Assembly: GCF_008119665.1 (NCBI RefSeq)
Contig: NZ_CP043046.1
Location: forward strand, 2,108,001-2,172,000
Length of the DNA stretch: 64,000 nucleotides
Origin: Pigmentiphaga aceris
Lineage (GTDB): Bacteria; Pseudomonadota; Gammaproteobacteria; Burkholderiales; Burkholderiaceae_B
Reading direction: 5' to 3'
Part shown: in pieces, positions 33,546 to 41,537 of the stretch
How positions within the stretch are numbered: the stretch's first letter is position 1
Layout of the letters: the number at the start of each line of letters is the position of its first letter
The notes under the pieces: generated by a model
What the model was told of the DNA's origin: nothing
The model's database searches: none
Seen by the model: the letters and a program-made list of their open reading frames with translations, nothing else
Position numbers and translations under genes: made by a program

Positions 33546-33691
33546 GTCAGCCCTTGGCCAGATTACTGGCCAAGTCTGCGGCCAATAGCGCGTGTTATGC
33601 ACTTCCCGCTGTTGCCAATAAGACGCATCTGGCGACGGCCTTCGACGTTCACGCCATCGAACACCTGCGTCGGCGAGTTCGCTTCCTGAAG
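33546..33691 (-). pseudogene. Decayed C-terminal fragment of a GNAT acetyltransferase
   Basis: Bases 33546-33591 match the 3' end of the intact GNAT gene (35433-35478) at 36 of 46 positions with no gap, including the stop codon and the ending AKG. In translation the fragment reads HALLAADLASNLAKG against YALLAEDLTGDSAKG. Upstream, in a second frame, EANSPTQVFDGVNVEGRRQ resembles the GNAT segment that contains the conserved EG..RQ. A frameshift and an in-frame stop separate the two, so this is a broken relic. No ribosome site or start is present. Confidence 0.6.
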
Positions 33692-33713
33692 GGCGACCGG
33701 AGTCAACATCAAT

Positions 33714-33738
33714 CGGTTGCAAAGGGCGTTTGCAACCG
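33714..33738 (+). terminator. Perfect 10-bp hairpin between DegT gene and VOC gene
   Basis: CGGTTGCAAA (33714-33723), loop GGGCG, TTTGCAACCG (33729-33738), without a strong T tract. Together with another inverted repeat TTGGCCAG/CTGGCCAA at 33554-33573 it probably helps end the two convergent transcripts. Confidence 0.5.
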
Positions 33739-33793
33739 ACTATATCTTTCGTTTTCACGCTGAAAACTGAAAATAAAGTCTGTCGCGCAGACC

Positions 33794-34243
33794 TCAGATT
33801 TTTTGCGCCAGATCCCAAATAAACCCGAACGGATCCTGAACTCGCGCTCTCAGATCTCCCCAGAACATTTCCTCTGGCTCGTTCAGCATCGTCGATCCTG
33901 CTTGCACCATCTCGCCAGCGAGCGACACCACGTCATCAACATACACATAGAATATGAATGGCGTCGGCGAGCCCGATGTTTGTGGTGCCTTCAGGTCTGA
34001 ATACCACCCTTCTTTGTTGATAGTGAGGTTCGTTCCGCGATAGCGAATCCGGGCGAACAATAAGTCGCCGTCGTCTCCCTCCATTTCGGCGATTGATGCC
34101 ATGCCCATTACATCGGTATAAAAATCAAGGGCGGCTCTGACATCGCGAACGTTTAGCGCGGTCGTCAGCCAGGTGATACCCAAACCTTCCCATGGATGAG
34201 TCCGGTTTTCGACGTTGTTGAACCAAGTCAATTTTTTCATCAT
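33794..34243 (-). CDS. VOC (glyoxalase/bleomycin-resistance-type) protein
   Basis: 149-residue VOC-superfamily protein. Features are the central beta-alpha-beta-beta-beta pattern LNVRDVRAALDFYTDVMG, FIFYVYVDDVVSLAGEMVQAG, and the end VQDPFGFIWDLAQKI with the family signature DPFG. PhnB-like members of this fold do not always carry metal. ATG at 34243 and the adjacent ATG at 34240 both follow GAGGG. Its promoter is overlapped by an operator shared with the TetR gene at 34572, which makes it the likely TetR target. GC content of sampled lines (about 55%) is below that of the neighbours, suggesting transfer. Confidence 0.85.
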   Translation of the reverse strand: MMKKLTWFNNVENRTHPWEGLGITWLTTALNVRDVRAALDFYTDVMGMASIAEMEGDDGDLLFARIRYRGTNLTINKEGWYSDLKAPQTSGSPTPFIFYVYVDDVVSLAGEMVQAGSTMLNEPEEMFWGDLRARVQDPFGFIWDLAQKI

Positions 34244-34571
34244 GTGTCCCTCTAGGATCGGGTCTCGTAAAGCGACGAGACGCTGACCGTAACTATACAG
34301 GATAGAATGTATAGTTTGAAGCCTTGTTAGAGGCCACTTTTTGCTTGGTCTTTCCTCTTCCGGTTGAGGGTCGCTTGTTAAGCCTGCAAGGTGGGAGCTG
34401 GGGATCCCTGACGCGGCACCACAAGCTTGACATCAATCTCACAGCCCATTCCTTCAAGCGAAAGACGGGGAGTAGGAACTAACGTGTTGCAATGCTGGTG
34501 ATCCCAAATAGTCGCTGACTCTCGGAAGCGATGAGGCTTGCATACTCCCGCTGATCATCGGCGACCAGGAC
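34244..34571. other. Gap between VOC gene and TetR gene with operator and possible gene remnant
   Basis: The 328-base gap contains the VOC promoter/operator (34291-34316). Bases about 34378-34500 include a minus-strand frame ending in KLVVPRQGSPAPTLQA after a run of about 40 codons without a start. I could not place it in a family; it might be the C-terminal remnant of a regulator. No other coding signal is seen. Confidence 0.4.
34291..34316. promoter_or_regulatory. Promoter and operator of the VOC gene
   Basis: Perfect 9-bp inverted repeat AACTATACA (34291-34299), spacer GGATAGAA, TGTATAGTT (34308-34316). On the minus strand it overlaps TTCAAA and TATAGT hexamers spaced by 17 bases, a sigma-70 type promoter. 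The operator therefore blocks the promoter of the VOC gene, with a leader of about 40 bases. A diverged copy lies upstream of the TetR gene. Confidence 0.78.
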
Positions 34572-35201
34572 TCAATGAAGTCCGGACGAGGGCGGCGTTT
34601 TTTTCCTGGTTCGCTTTGACGTTTGCACCGTGTCTTCGGCCTTAGTTCCATCGGAAGGCGCTGCGCTTGTTTCGAGAACTTTTTCCAGTTCCTTGCCCAA
34701 ATGCTGGCGAAGCTTTACGTCCATAGGACGCCCAGAGATATAGTCATACGCCCAGAGCCCGTCAGCCGCTAAACGGAGCATGAATCGGGTGAATGCCTGC
34801 GGGTCATCTGAAATTTGTGGCTCTGGCGGGGCCCAACGATCAATGATTCGCAGCCACGGCTCGCTCAATGACGGATTTTTGGAAAATTCCAGCAGAAAAA
34901 GCAGTTCGGCGCGTGTTGCGGCGCGAGTTCCAACACGAATATATGCCCCTAGTCGTTCGTCGGCCGTTGTTTGCTCGAACGGCTTGCCAGCGCTCTTCTC
35001 CAGGTTTTCTTCCCATTGGTTGGCTAGATACTGGTTAAGACCCTGAATCAACTCATCACGGGATGCGAAGTGATAAAGCATGCCGCCTCGTGTCAACGCC
35101 GCTTCGGCTGCCACCGAATCGAAGGTGACGGCGGTGACACCTTCACGGTTGATTACTCGGATGGCGGCGTCAAGAATGTTCGTACGCTTGCTCTGGCGCA
35201 T
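34572..35201 (-). CDS. TetR/AcrR-family regulator of the VOC gene and itself
   Basis: 209-residue TetR regulator. The start ATG 35201 follows AGGAG by six bases; an earlier in-frame start at 35267 is possible but weaker. The DNA-binding domain (about 1-55) reads RTNILDAAIRVINREGVTAVTFDSVAAEAALTRGGMLYHFASRDEL, with the helix-turn-helix between. A helical ligand domain follows and ends in a Lys/Arg-rich tail (TSKRTRKKTPPSSGLH). Two related operators, one at its own promoter and one at the VOC gene, suggest autorepression and repression of the VOC protein. The inducer is unknown. Confidence 0.88.
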   Translation of the reverse strand: MRQSKRTNILDAAIRVINREGVTAVTFDSVAAEAALTRGGMLYHFASRDELIQGLNQYLANQWEENLEKSAGKPFEQTTADERLGAYIRVGTRAATRAELLFLLEFSKNPSLSEPWLRIIDRWAPPEPQISDDPQAFTRFMLRLAADGLWAYDYISGRPMDVKLRQHLGKELEKVLETSAAPSDGTKAEDTVQTSKRTRKKTPPSSGLH

Positions 35202-35349
35202 GGCGGTCTCCTGAGATCGGTGCGTTGCGGACCGCAAGTGTATCGGCCTTGGGCTATGCAGTCGCACATGCTTGAACCCGACGCCTGTCAGATAGGCTTA
35301 CAGTCGGGTGGGACCACCTGAGCGCTTGTGCGAGGTGTCAATGAAAAGA

Positions 35350-35375
35350 AAATAGACAGTCTGGAATGTTTAGTT
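35350..35375. promoter_or_regulatory. Promoter and operator of the TetR gene
   Basis: AAATAGACA (35350-35358), eight bases, TGTTTAGTT (35367-35375): the diverged form of the operator at 34291. On the minus strand CTGAAA and TCTATT hexamers are spaced by 17 bases with the same operator geometry. The transcript would have a leader of about 145 bases. Confidence 0.65.
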
Positions 35376-35433
35376 TCAGGGGCCATGAAGCGCGTGCCCT
35401 CATCGAATCTCAGCTAGGAAGCGGTCTATCAAG

Positions 35434-36030
35434 TCAGCCCTTGGCCGAATCACCTGTCAGGTCCTCAGCCAATAGCGCATAAAGCAGGAAGTCGCGCGGC
35501 TCATCTCTGACCATGCGATATTGGCGCAGTGTGCCTTCCAGCTGAAAACCGCATTTCTCCAACACCCGAATCGACCGCGTGTTGGTGTCCAGCACATGGG
35601 CGTGGATACGGTTCAATCCCATGCAGCTGATTCCCCACTGCACGACCGCCATGCACGCATGTCCCGCCAAACCTTGGCCCCAATAGCCGGGTGCCAGGTC
35701 ATAGGCAATCTCTGCATGTCGATGTGCCTGCACCACCCCGTTGAAACCAACCGTCCCGACCAGCTTGTCACTGGACAGCGCCACCAACGCAAACCGGATT
35801 GGATGATCCACCACTGTGCTCAGATATTGCGCACGAATCTGCGCTTCAAGCTGCGCCTCGCCGCCCAGATTCCAGCTCGTGTGCTGGACCACATCAGGTT
35901 CACGCAGATAGTCGTACCAGGCAGTGGCGTCGGTCGCGCAGATCGGGCGCAAGGCGTAGTGCTCAGCCACGGTGGCCGGGAGAATAGGATGGTCCAAACA
36001 AGGCTCCGCAGTCGGTGAAGGCTTGACCAT
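35434..36030 (-). CDS. GNAT-family N-acetyltransferase, RimJ/RimL type
   Basis: 198 residues from ATG 36030 (an upstream TTG at 36060 is possible). The GNAT fold is visible in IRFALVALSSDKLVGTVGF, the CoA-binding strand EIAYDLAPGYWGQGLAGHA, and the C-terminal NTRSIRVLEKCGFQLEGTLRQYRMV. The close pattern is RimJ/RimL and spermidine/antibiotic acetyltransferases. It is 37 bases after the arginase-fold gene on the same strand, so probably the fourth gene of that operon. A decayed paralogue lies at 33546. The acceptor is unknown. Confidence 0.87.
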   Translation of the reverse strand: MVKPSPTAEPCLDHPILPATVAEHYALRPICATDATAWYDYLREPDVVQHTSWNLGGEAQLEAQIRAQYLSTVVDHPIRFALVALSSDKLVGTVGFNGVVQAHRHAEIAYDLAPGYWGQGLAGHACMAVVQWGISCMGLNRIHAHVLDTNTRSIRVLEKCGFQLEGTLRQYRMVRDEPRDFLLYALLAEDLTGDSAKG

Positions 36031-36067
36031 ATCACCCGGGAGCGTTGGAGTCGGAATCAAGGGGCAA

Positions 36068-37006
36068 TCACGCAGCCCGTGCGCGCGCCAGCCAGTCGAT
36101 CAACCGCAAGTTCATGGTGTGCTGAGCTGGCCGCCATGCCTCGACCTGCGCATCGCTTAAATCCGCGTCCTGGCCATCGCCCGCGCTGACCCAGCGCTTC
36201 CACGCGGTGCTGTAAGTATGGCGCGAAACTTCGCCGGTGATATCGCTTGCTACCACCCGGCCTCGCAGCGCGGCGATCACCGCATCGACATGATTTGCCC
36301 GCATCACGCCCTGGTCCCAGTTGGTGCGCAAGACCTCAGTGCTGAACACGTCCTTGTCCACCGACACATAGGCCGGTTCCGATGATCTTCCCAGATCATT
36401 CACCAAGGCCTGAACCAGCGCGTCAGCATCGGGAAAGCCGCAGAACGCGCGGCTTGCGCCTACCCAGCGTGACCATCGGGTATCGACACCGATGCTCCAA
36501 TAGCGCAGCTTGCCCGACCACAGCGGCCGCAAATAGTTTTCCCAGGCATGCGATGCGCCGATGTCCTGGGACGTGATGCCCACCACATCCACCCGGCTTA
36601 CAAACGGCAAGGCGGTCACGCGTCGCACCCACGAGCCGCAGTGCACGCCGCCGATGAAACGCATGTTGTCAGGGTGGTTGTCGAACACCAGCACGCGCAT
36701 CTGGCCATGCTGATTCTGCCGCGCGATCAGCGGCCAGCTCAGGTGATGAAAGTCGCCGCTGCCAAGCATGACGGTGTCGGCTGATGCGGGTGCCATGCGG
36801 TCAAGCTTGTCCGTCAGCCAGCGCATGCGGGGCAGTGAGCACCCCAGACGCAGCGTTTCATGATGTTCACGCAGATCCAGCCGGTGTGCGTCGGGCAGGT
36901 CGCCGACGGAACTGTCGATGTCGAGAATGACGGGTGCAGGTATCACCGGTGTGGACACGACAGCAGACAGGGGCACGGACAAAGGCGATGACACGTTCAG
37001 GCTCAC
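36068..37006 (-). CDS. Arginase/agmatinase-fold protein (ureohydrolase superfamily)
   Basis: 312-residue protein. It starts with GTG at 37006 overlapping the upstream stop by four bases (GTGA), giving SLNVSSPLSVPLS at its N-terminus. Metal-ligand segments of the arginase fold are recognisable: GSGDFHHL (in place of GGDHS), LVFDNHPDN (in place of DAHxD), and SVDKDVFS (in place of SxDxDxxDP). These are altered but keep the aspartate and histidine positions, so a metal centre is plausible. The reaction may be ureohydrolysis of a guanidino group or a related amidine or amide cleavage. It lies between a FemAB-type gene and a GNAT gene, and is not a standard arginine or agmatine enzyme by sequence. 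Confidence 0.75.
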   Translation of the reverse strand: MSLNVSSPLSVPLSAVVSTPVIPAPVILDIDSSVGDLPDAHRLDLREHHETLRLGCSLPRMRWLTDKLDRMAPASADTVMLGSGDFHHLSWPLIARQNQHGQMRVLVFDNHPDNMRFIGGVHCGSWVRRVTALPFVSRVDVVGITSQDIGASHAWENYLRPLWSGKLRYWSIGVDTRWSRWVGASRAFCGFPDADALVQALVNDLGRSSEPAYVSVDKDVFSTEVLRTNWDQGVMRANHVDAVIAALRGRVVASDITGEVSRHTYSTAWKRWVSAGDGQDADLSDAQVEAWRPAQHTMNLRLIDWLARARAA

Positions 37007-38145
37007 GCAGATTCCACCGTGCTTTTTCCCGCAGTTTCTTTCCCCGCCGCTTCCCGTGCATCGCGCCACGCACGATCACTTTCGAAGTGCGACGCGAAAC
37101 GCTTGGTCAATACACGCAACAGCCGGTTGCGCGGCAGCACCGCGTGCCGCGTGAACGTGAACTGTGCCCCCAACGATGCCTTGACCTCGGGGTCAGTCCA
37201 GCCTGCTACATAGAAGCGGCAGCCGTGCGCCAATGCGTATTCCAGGTTGACCATCCAGCTGACGAAGTAAAGGTTGTGGTCGCGCGCTTGCGGGTAAGTG
37301 AAGCCCACATATTTGTCGACCAGATTGCCACCGTACTCAAAGCATAGATTGAAGCCGATCAACAGCCCGTCGTGGCGGTACTCGAACACCACGCCGCCGT
37401 TGTCGCCATCTTGCAAGATGGCCTCGAAAAACGGCCGGGACAACTGATCGAAGTGCAGCTCGCTTTGCGCGTATACCTCCAGGTATCGCGCATAGTACTG
37501 GTCGATCACTGCGGAGTCGTTGAATTGCGCATCACCGGTGCGCACGGTGCTGATCTGCAAGTCTTCGCGTGAACGCAGCTTGCGACGCAGGTTCTTGCGC
37601 CGTGATGAAGAAAGCCGGGCCAGATACGTGTCAGTGCTGTCGAAATCGATCGGCACATAAGCCAGCGCCTGGCCTTCCACCATCACCATGCCGGCATCGC
37701 GGCATGCGCTTGTCAGTGCCGCTGCATGCGCGCGTTCAGCGGCATCCAGCAATGGCGAATCGTCAGGAATGTCTTTGACGATCAGCAGCCGCTGCTTGCT
37801 TGCCGGGCCGTTCATTATCGTGCGCACCCACTCCGCAGCGTGCATCTGTTTCGCGGGTGCAAGCAGATACTCAGAAACCGTCGTGCCCACAAAAGCCGTG
37901 CGAATGCGCAGCCACGCAGACCACACACGCGACCCGGGCAACCGCGCAATGCGCGCTTTCAGCGCCGGATCGGCCGTGGTCAGCAAATCGAACGGAGCGA
38001 TGAATCCCGGCGTGCCCGGGGCCATCTCTTGCGCGACAAAACCCGCAGGCGGGTGCAGGGCAAAGGCCCGTACCAGTCCTGCGGGTTCAAGTTGATTGGC
38101 GTGTGAAGCGTCGTCCTCCACACGCACAACTTCTGAGGCAGTCAC
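37003..38145 (-). CDS. FemAB/GNAT-like acyltransferase
   Basis: 380-residue protein of the peptidoglycan-type FemAB/GNAT (DUF482/BioF2-like) group. RRKNLRRKLRSREDL, YYARYLEVYAQSELHFDQLSRPFFEAIL and the C-terminal PQARDHNLYFVSWMVNLEYALAHGC/YVAGWTDPEVKASLGA are typical of GNAT acyltransferases that move an amino acid or acyl group onto a lipid or peptide. No membrane helix or signal peptide is visible. It lies ten bases after the aminotransferase gene and overlaps the arginase-fold gene by four. The acyl donor is unknown; the neighbouring PLP and metalloenzyme genes hint that the acceptor is an amine made by this operon. Confidence 0.8.
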   Translation of the reverse strand: MTASEVVRVEDDASHANQLEPAGLVRAFALHPPAGFVAQEMAPGTPGFIAPFDLLTTADPALKARIARLPGSRVWSAWLRIRTAFVGTTVSEYLLAPAKQMHAAEWVRTIMNGPASKQRLLIVKDIPDDSPLLDAAERAHAAALTSACRDAGMVMVEGQALAYVPIDFDSTDTYLARLSSSRRKNLRRKLRSREDLQISTVRTGDAQFNDSAVIDQYYARYLEVYAQSELHFDQLSRPFFEAILQDGDNGGVVFEYRHDGLLIGFNLCFEYGGNLVDKYVGFTYPQARDHNLYFVSWMVNLEYALAHGCRFYVAGWTDPEVKASLGAQFTFTRHAVLPRNRLLRVLTKRFASHFESDRAWRDAREAAGKETAGKSTVESA

Positions 38146-38155
38146 CGTGTTGCGA

Positions 38156-39538
38156 TCAGCTTTCGCGTTTGGCGCGCGTCAGCAGCTGATCAAGCAAGGT
38201 CATTGCCTGATCGATCTCGGCATACGAGATTTCCAGCGACGGGGCAAAGGTGATCACGTTCTTGTAATAACCACCCACGTCCAGCACCAGCCCCGTCTTG
38301 CGACCTTCGTATTCCAGCGTGCCCGACAGACCGATGTCGACCATCTTGTCCAGCAGCGCACGATTGGGCGTGAAGCCATCGTCGGTGCAGATCTCGGCGC
38401 GCAGTGCCAAGCCCAGACCATCCACGTCGCCGATTTCCTTGTGACGCTTTTGCAGCTGCTTCAAGCCGTCCAGGAAGTAAGCGCCGCGATCGCACACCTG
38501 CTTGCCGTAGTCGATCTCGGCGGTCATCTTCAGCACTTCCAGGCCCAGCGCAGTACCGAGCGGGTTCGATGCGAAGGTGGAATGCGTCGAGCCAGGCGGG
38601 AACACCGTCGGGTTGATCAGCTCTTCACGTGCCCACAGACCGCTCAGCGCATTCAGGCCGTTGGTCAATGCCTTGGCGAACACCAGAATGTCCGGCGTGA
38701 CACCGAAGTTCTCGATCGACCACAGCTTGCCGGTACGCCAGAAGCCCATCTGGATTTCATCGACCACCATCAGAATGCCGTGGTCATCCAGCACCTTCTT
38801 CAAACCAGTGAAGAAGTTGGCCGGCGGCACTACGTAGCCACCCGTGCCTTGAATCGGCTCGACGTAGAACGCGGCGTATTCGCACTGGTTGGTCTTCGGG
38901 TCCCAGATCGCGTGGTATTCGTTTTCGAACTTGCGTCGGAATTCCTTGACGATCGAATCCGAATACTCTTCGGCCGTCATGCCCTTGGGGCGACGGAAGG
39001 GGTAGGGGAAGGGGATGAACTGCGCGCGGTCGCTGAAGTGGCCGAAGCGGCGACGATAGCGGTAGCTCGACGTAATAGCCGATGCACCCAGCGTACGGCC
39101 GTGGTAGCCGCCTTCGAAAGCGAACATCAGGCTCTTGCCGTTGCTGGCGTTGCGAACCACCTTCAGCGAATCTTCAATGGCTTGCGCGCCCCCAACGTTG
39201 AAGTGCACGCGGCCTTCCTTGCCCCACTTGGCGTGGGCGTCCTGCGCAATCCACTTGGCGAGTTCGATCTTGGTCGGGTGCAGATACTGGCTGGCCACCT
39301 GCGGCAGCACGTCAAGCTGCTTGCGCATGACTTCGTCGAGCCGCTTGTTCTTGTAGCCGAAGTTCACGGCCGAGTACCACATCTGCAAGTCCAGATACGG
39401 CGTGCCCTCGTCGTCGAACATATAGCTGCCTTCGCAGCCCGTGAAAATCTTCGGCGGATTCACATAGTGAACCGTGTCACCGAAAGAGCAGTATTTGGCT
39501 TCGTCGGCCAGCAACTGTGCGCGAATATCAGCGCTCAT
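38156..39538 (-). CDS. Class III PLP aminotransferase
   Basis: 460 residues from ATG 39538 (a GTG at 39547 is also in frame). It is an acetylornithine/diaminobutyrate-type class III enzyme. [14 protein letters not shown] (PLP phosphate region), the cofactor aspartate in [17 protein letters not shown] and the Schiff-base lysine in [15 protein letters not shown] are all present. The N-terminal [22 protein letters not shown] is unlike standard GABA or ornithine transaminases. It is first in a four-gene minus-strand operon, followed by FemAB-like, arginase-fold and GNAT genes. The amino donor is unknown; a diamine or beta-amino acid is plausible. Confidence 0.88.
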   Translation of the reverse strand: MSADIRAQLLADEAKYCSFGDTVHYVNPPKIFTGCEGSYMFDDEGTPYLDLQMWYSAVNFGYKNKRLDEVMRKQLDVLPQVASQYLHPTKIELAKWIAQDAHAKWGKEGRVHFNVGGAQAIEDSLKVVRNASNGKSLMFAFEGGYHGRTLGASAITSSYRYRRRFGHFSDRAQFIPFPYPFRRPKGMTAEEYSDSIVKEFRRKFENEYHAIWDPKTNQCEYAAFYVEPIQGTGGYVVPPANFFTGLKKVLDDHGILMVVDEIQMGFWRTGKLWSIENFGVTPDILVFAKALTNGLNALSGLWAREELINPTVFPPGSTHSTFASNPLGTALGLEVLKMTAEIDYGKQVCDRGAYFLDGLKQLQKRHKEIGDVDGLGLALRAEICTDDGFTPNRALLDKMVDIGLSGTLEYEGRKTGLVLDVGGYYKNVITFAPSLEISYAEIDQAMTLLDQLLTRAKRES

Positions 39539-39746
39539 TTCCCACACCCCATATCAGATCGAATCGCGTCGCCGGGTGCACGGTGCGCACGAAGCAGCGA
39601 CGGAGTGGATTGTGTCCAGGCAAGTTGCCGTATTGATCGACGAAGTGTGTGGAATGTGTGGAGAGGGCAGGGCGCATGCGGATGCCGCTTTTGCTGCATG
39701 CGCCCATAATGCCGACTCGACCCAATCCCTTGATGGAGTTGTATTC

Positions 39747-40499
39747 ATGTCCAAGAAGATCGCGCTGGTGACCGGCGCAGGCCGTGGTATTGGCAAAGCC
39801 GTGTCGGAAGCGCTGCTGGCAGACGGCTATACCGTGGTGCTGGCTGGTCGCAACGTGGAGTTGCTGAACGCCGTGGCCGATGCGGCTGCGAAGGCGGGTC
39901 AATCTGCATTGGCGGTTCAGACCGACGTGACCGATGCGGCCAGCGTCGAGAATCTGTTTGCGCAGATCCAGTCCAACTATGGCCGGCTCGACGTGTTGTT
40001 CAACAACGCCGGTATTGGCGCGCCCGCGGTAGACATTGACGAGCTGCCCATCGAAACCTGGAAGGCCGTGGTCGACACGAACCTGACCGGCATGTTCCTG
40101 TGCATCCGGGCTGCCTTCGGCATGATGAAGCGCCAGTCGCCCCAAGGTGGCCGGATCATCAACAACGGCTCGATCTCGGCGCATGACCCGCGTCCCAACA
40201 GCATTGCCTACACCTCGACCAAGCATGCCGTTACTGGCTTGACCAAGAGCGTGTCGCTGGATGGCCGTCCGTATGACATTGCGTGCAGCCAGATCGACAT
40301 CGGCAACGCCTTGACCGACATGGCCGCGCGCATGGCCAAGGGTGTCAAGCAGGCCAACGGCACCATCGCGCCGGAACCGTTGATGGATGTCGCCCACGTG
40401 GCCAGCGCCGTGAAGTACATGGCCAGCCTGCCGCTGGATGCCAACGTGCAGTTCATGACGGTGATGGCAACCAAGATGCCCTTCGTTGGTCGTGGCTGA
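39747..40499 (+). CDS. Short-chain dehydrogenase/reductase (SDR)
   Basis: 250-residue NAD(P)-dependent oxidoreductase. Start at ATG 39747, eight bases after GGAG. The cofactor motif is [13 protein letters not shown] (TGxxxGIG), NNAG is present in [10 protein letters not shown], and the catalytic Ser...Tyr-x3-Lys lies in [24 protein letters not shown]. The end [14 protein letters not shown] is typical of a group of proteobacterial SDRs of unknown substrate. It is divergent from the aminotransferase operon across a 208-base gap, where control of both could lie. A hairpin terminator follows. Confidence 0.88.
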   Translation: MSKKIALVTGAGRGIGKAVSEALLADGYTVVLAGRNVELLNAVADAAAKAGQSALAVQTDVTDAASVENLFAQIQSNYGRLDVLFNNAGIGAPAVDIDELPIETWKAVVDTNLTGMFLCIRAAFGMMKRQSPQGGRIINNGSISAHDPRPNSIAYTSTKHAVTGLTKSVSLDGRPYDIACSQIDIGNALTDMAARMAKGVKQANGTIAPEPLMDVAHVASAVKYMASLPLDANVQFMTVMATKMPFVGRG

Positions 40500-40520
40500 T
40501 GTAATAGTCTGATTGACCGG

Positions 40521-40554
40521 GTTTTCGCCTCGCTTTCGTGCGCGGGGCGAAAAC
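40521..40554 (+). terminator. Hairpin after the SDR gene
   Basis: Stem GTTTTCGCC (40521-40529) and GGCGAAAAC (40546-40554) with a 16-base loop that can pair further inside. There is no strong T tail, so strength is uncertain. Confidence 0.55.
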
Positions 40555-40687
40555 TCGGCGTGCGTTTCCCAAGCAGTATTCTGTCAAGTGACGGTGTAAT
40601 TTCAGCTGCTTGGGCATGAAAAGTGCTAAAGCCGCGTTTTGCCACCCGTCGCATCTCTTGTGGCCTGGTCTTTTCTGCGAGCACCCA

Positions 40688-41365
40688 ATGAAAATTCTGA
40701 TCGTCCTGACTTCCCACGACCGTCTTGGTGATACCGACAAGAAAACTGGCTTCTGGCTGGAAGAATTCACCGCGCCTTATTACGTCTTTCTTGATGCCGG
40801 TGCCACCATCTCGATTGCGTCGCCGCGTGGCGGGCAGGTGCCGCTCGATCCCAAAAGCGACGAGCCGGACGCCCAGACCGAGACCACCGCGCGCTTCCGT
40901 CAAGACGAAGTCGCCCGTTATGCGCTGGATCACACCTACCCGCTGGCCGATATGCGGCCCGAAGATTACGACGCGGTGTTCTATGCGGGCGGACACGGCC
41001 CGCTGTGGGATCTGGCCGAAAGTCGCACGTCCACTGCATTGATCGAATCTTTCTATCGCACAGGCAATCCGGTTGCGGCGGTCTGCCACGGTCCGGCGGT
41101 GCTGCGTCACGCCATGTACGAAGGCCGCCCCCTGGTGCAGGGAAAATCGGTAACCGGGTTCAGCAACTCGGAGGAAGCGGCGGTTGGCTTGACGGATGTG
41201 GTGCCTTTCCTGCTCGAAGACGAACTCAAGCGTCTGGGTGGTGAGTACTCGAAGGGCGAGGACTGGAAAAGCTATGTGCTGGTCGACGGCAAGCTGATCA
41301 CCGGGCAGAACCCGGCGTCATCGACCGAGGCTGCGCAAGCGGTATTGCGTCTGTTGAAACCCTGA
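40688..41365 (+). CDS. DJ-1/PfpI-family protein (type 1 glutamine amidotransferase-like, Hsp31-like)
   Basis: 225-residue DJ-1/PfpI protein. The nucleophile elbow is AAVCHGPAVL (Cys), with the preceding acid in GGHGPLWDL. Sizes and layout match HchA/YajL-type Hsp31 members that act as chaperones or glyoxalase III/deglycase-like enzymes, converting methylglyoxal or repairing thiol modification. The start at ATG 40688 follows a weak GCGAG. It lies 188 bases after the SDR gene and is probably separate. The exact reaction cannot be assigned. Confidence 0.87.
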   Translation: MKILIVLTSHDRLGDTDKKTGFWLEEFTAPYYVFLDAGATISIASPRGGQVPLDPKSDEPDAQTETTARFRQDEVARYALDHTYPLADMRPEDYDAVFYAGGHGPLWDLAESRTSTALIESFYRTGNPVAAVCHGPAVLRHAMYEGRPLVQGKSVTGFSNSEEAAVGLTDVVPFLLEDELKRLGGEYSKGEDWKSYVLVDGKLITGQNPASSTEAAQAVLRLLKP

Positions 41366-41376
41366 TCTGCGATCGG

Positions 41377-41419
41377 GATTCAAAAACAAGATTCAATAAC
41401 CAGATTCAAGAACGATTCA
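41377..41419 (+). repeat. Degenerate 13-bp tandem repeat ahead of the AI-2E-family gene
   Basis: Four GATTCA-initiated units: gattcaaaaacaa (41377-41389), gattcaataacca (41390-41402), gattcaagaac (41403-41413) and gattca (41414-41419). They start just after the DJ-1-family gene stop. A CGCGGC/GCCGCG hairpin lies further down at 41472-41487. Confidence 0.7.
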
Positions 41420-41537
41420 TTACTTCGAACTTTCCGAATACACCGTCTTCGGACGGTAGAATCCTTCCTATCGCGGCATTCGCCGCGCGCCCCTTTTCGG
41501 AGCAGCAAGGCCGGCCTCACGGCCGGGCCTGCACATC

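Noticed and set aside
34378..34500. Minus-strand remnant ending KLVVPRQGSPAPTLQA as a decayed regulator gene
   Set aside because: About 40 codons without a start or ribosome site and no family I can name; kept only as a remark in the gap entry.
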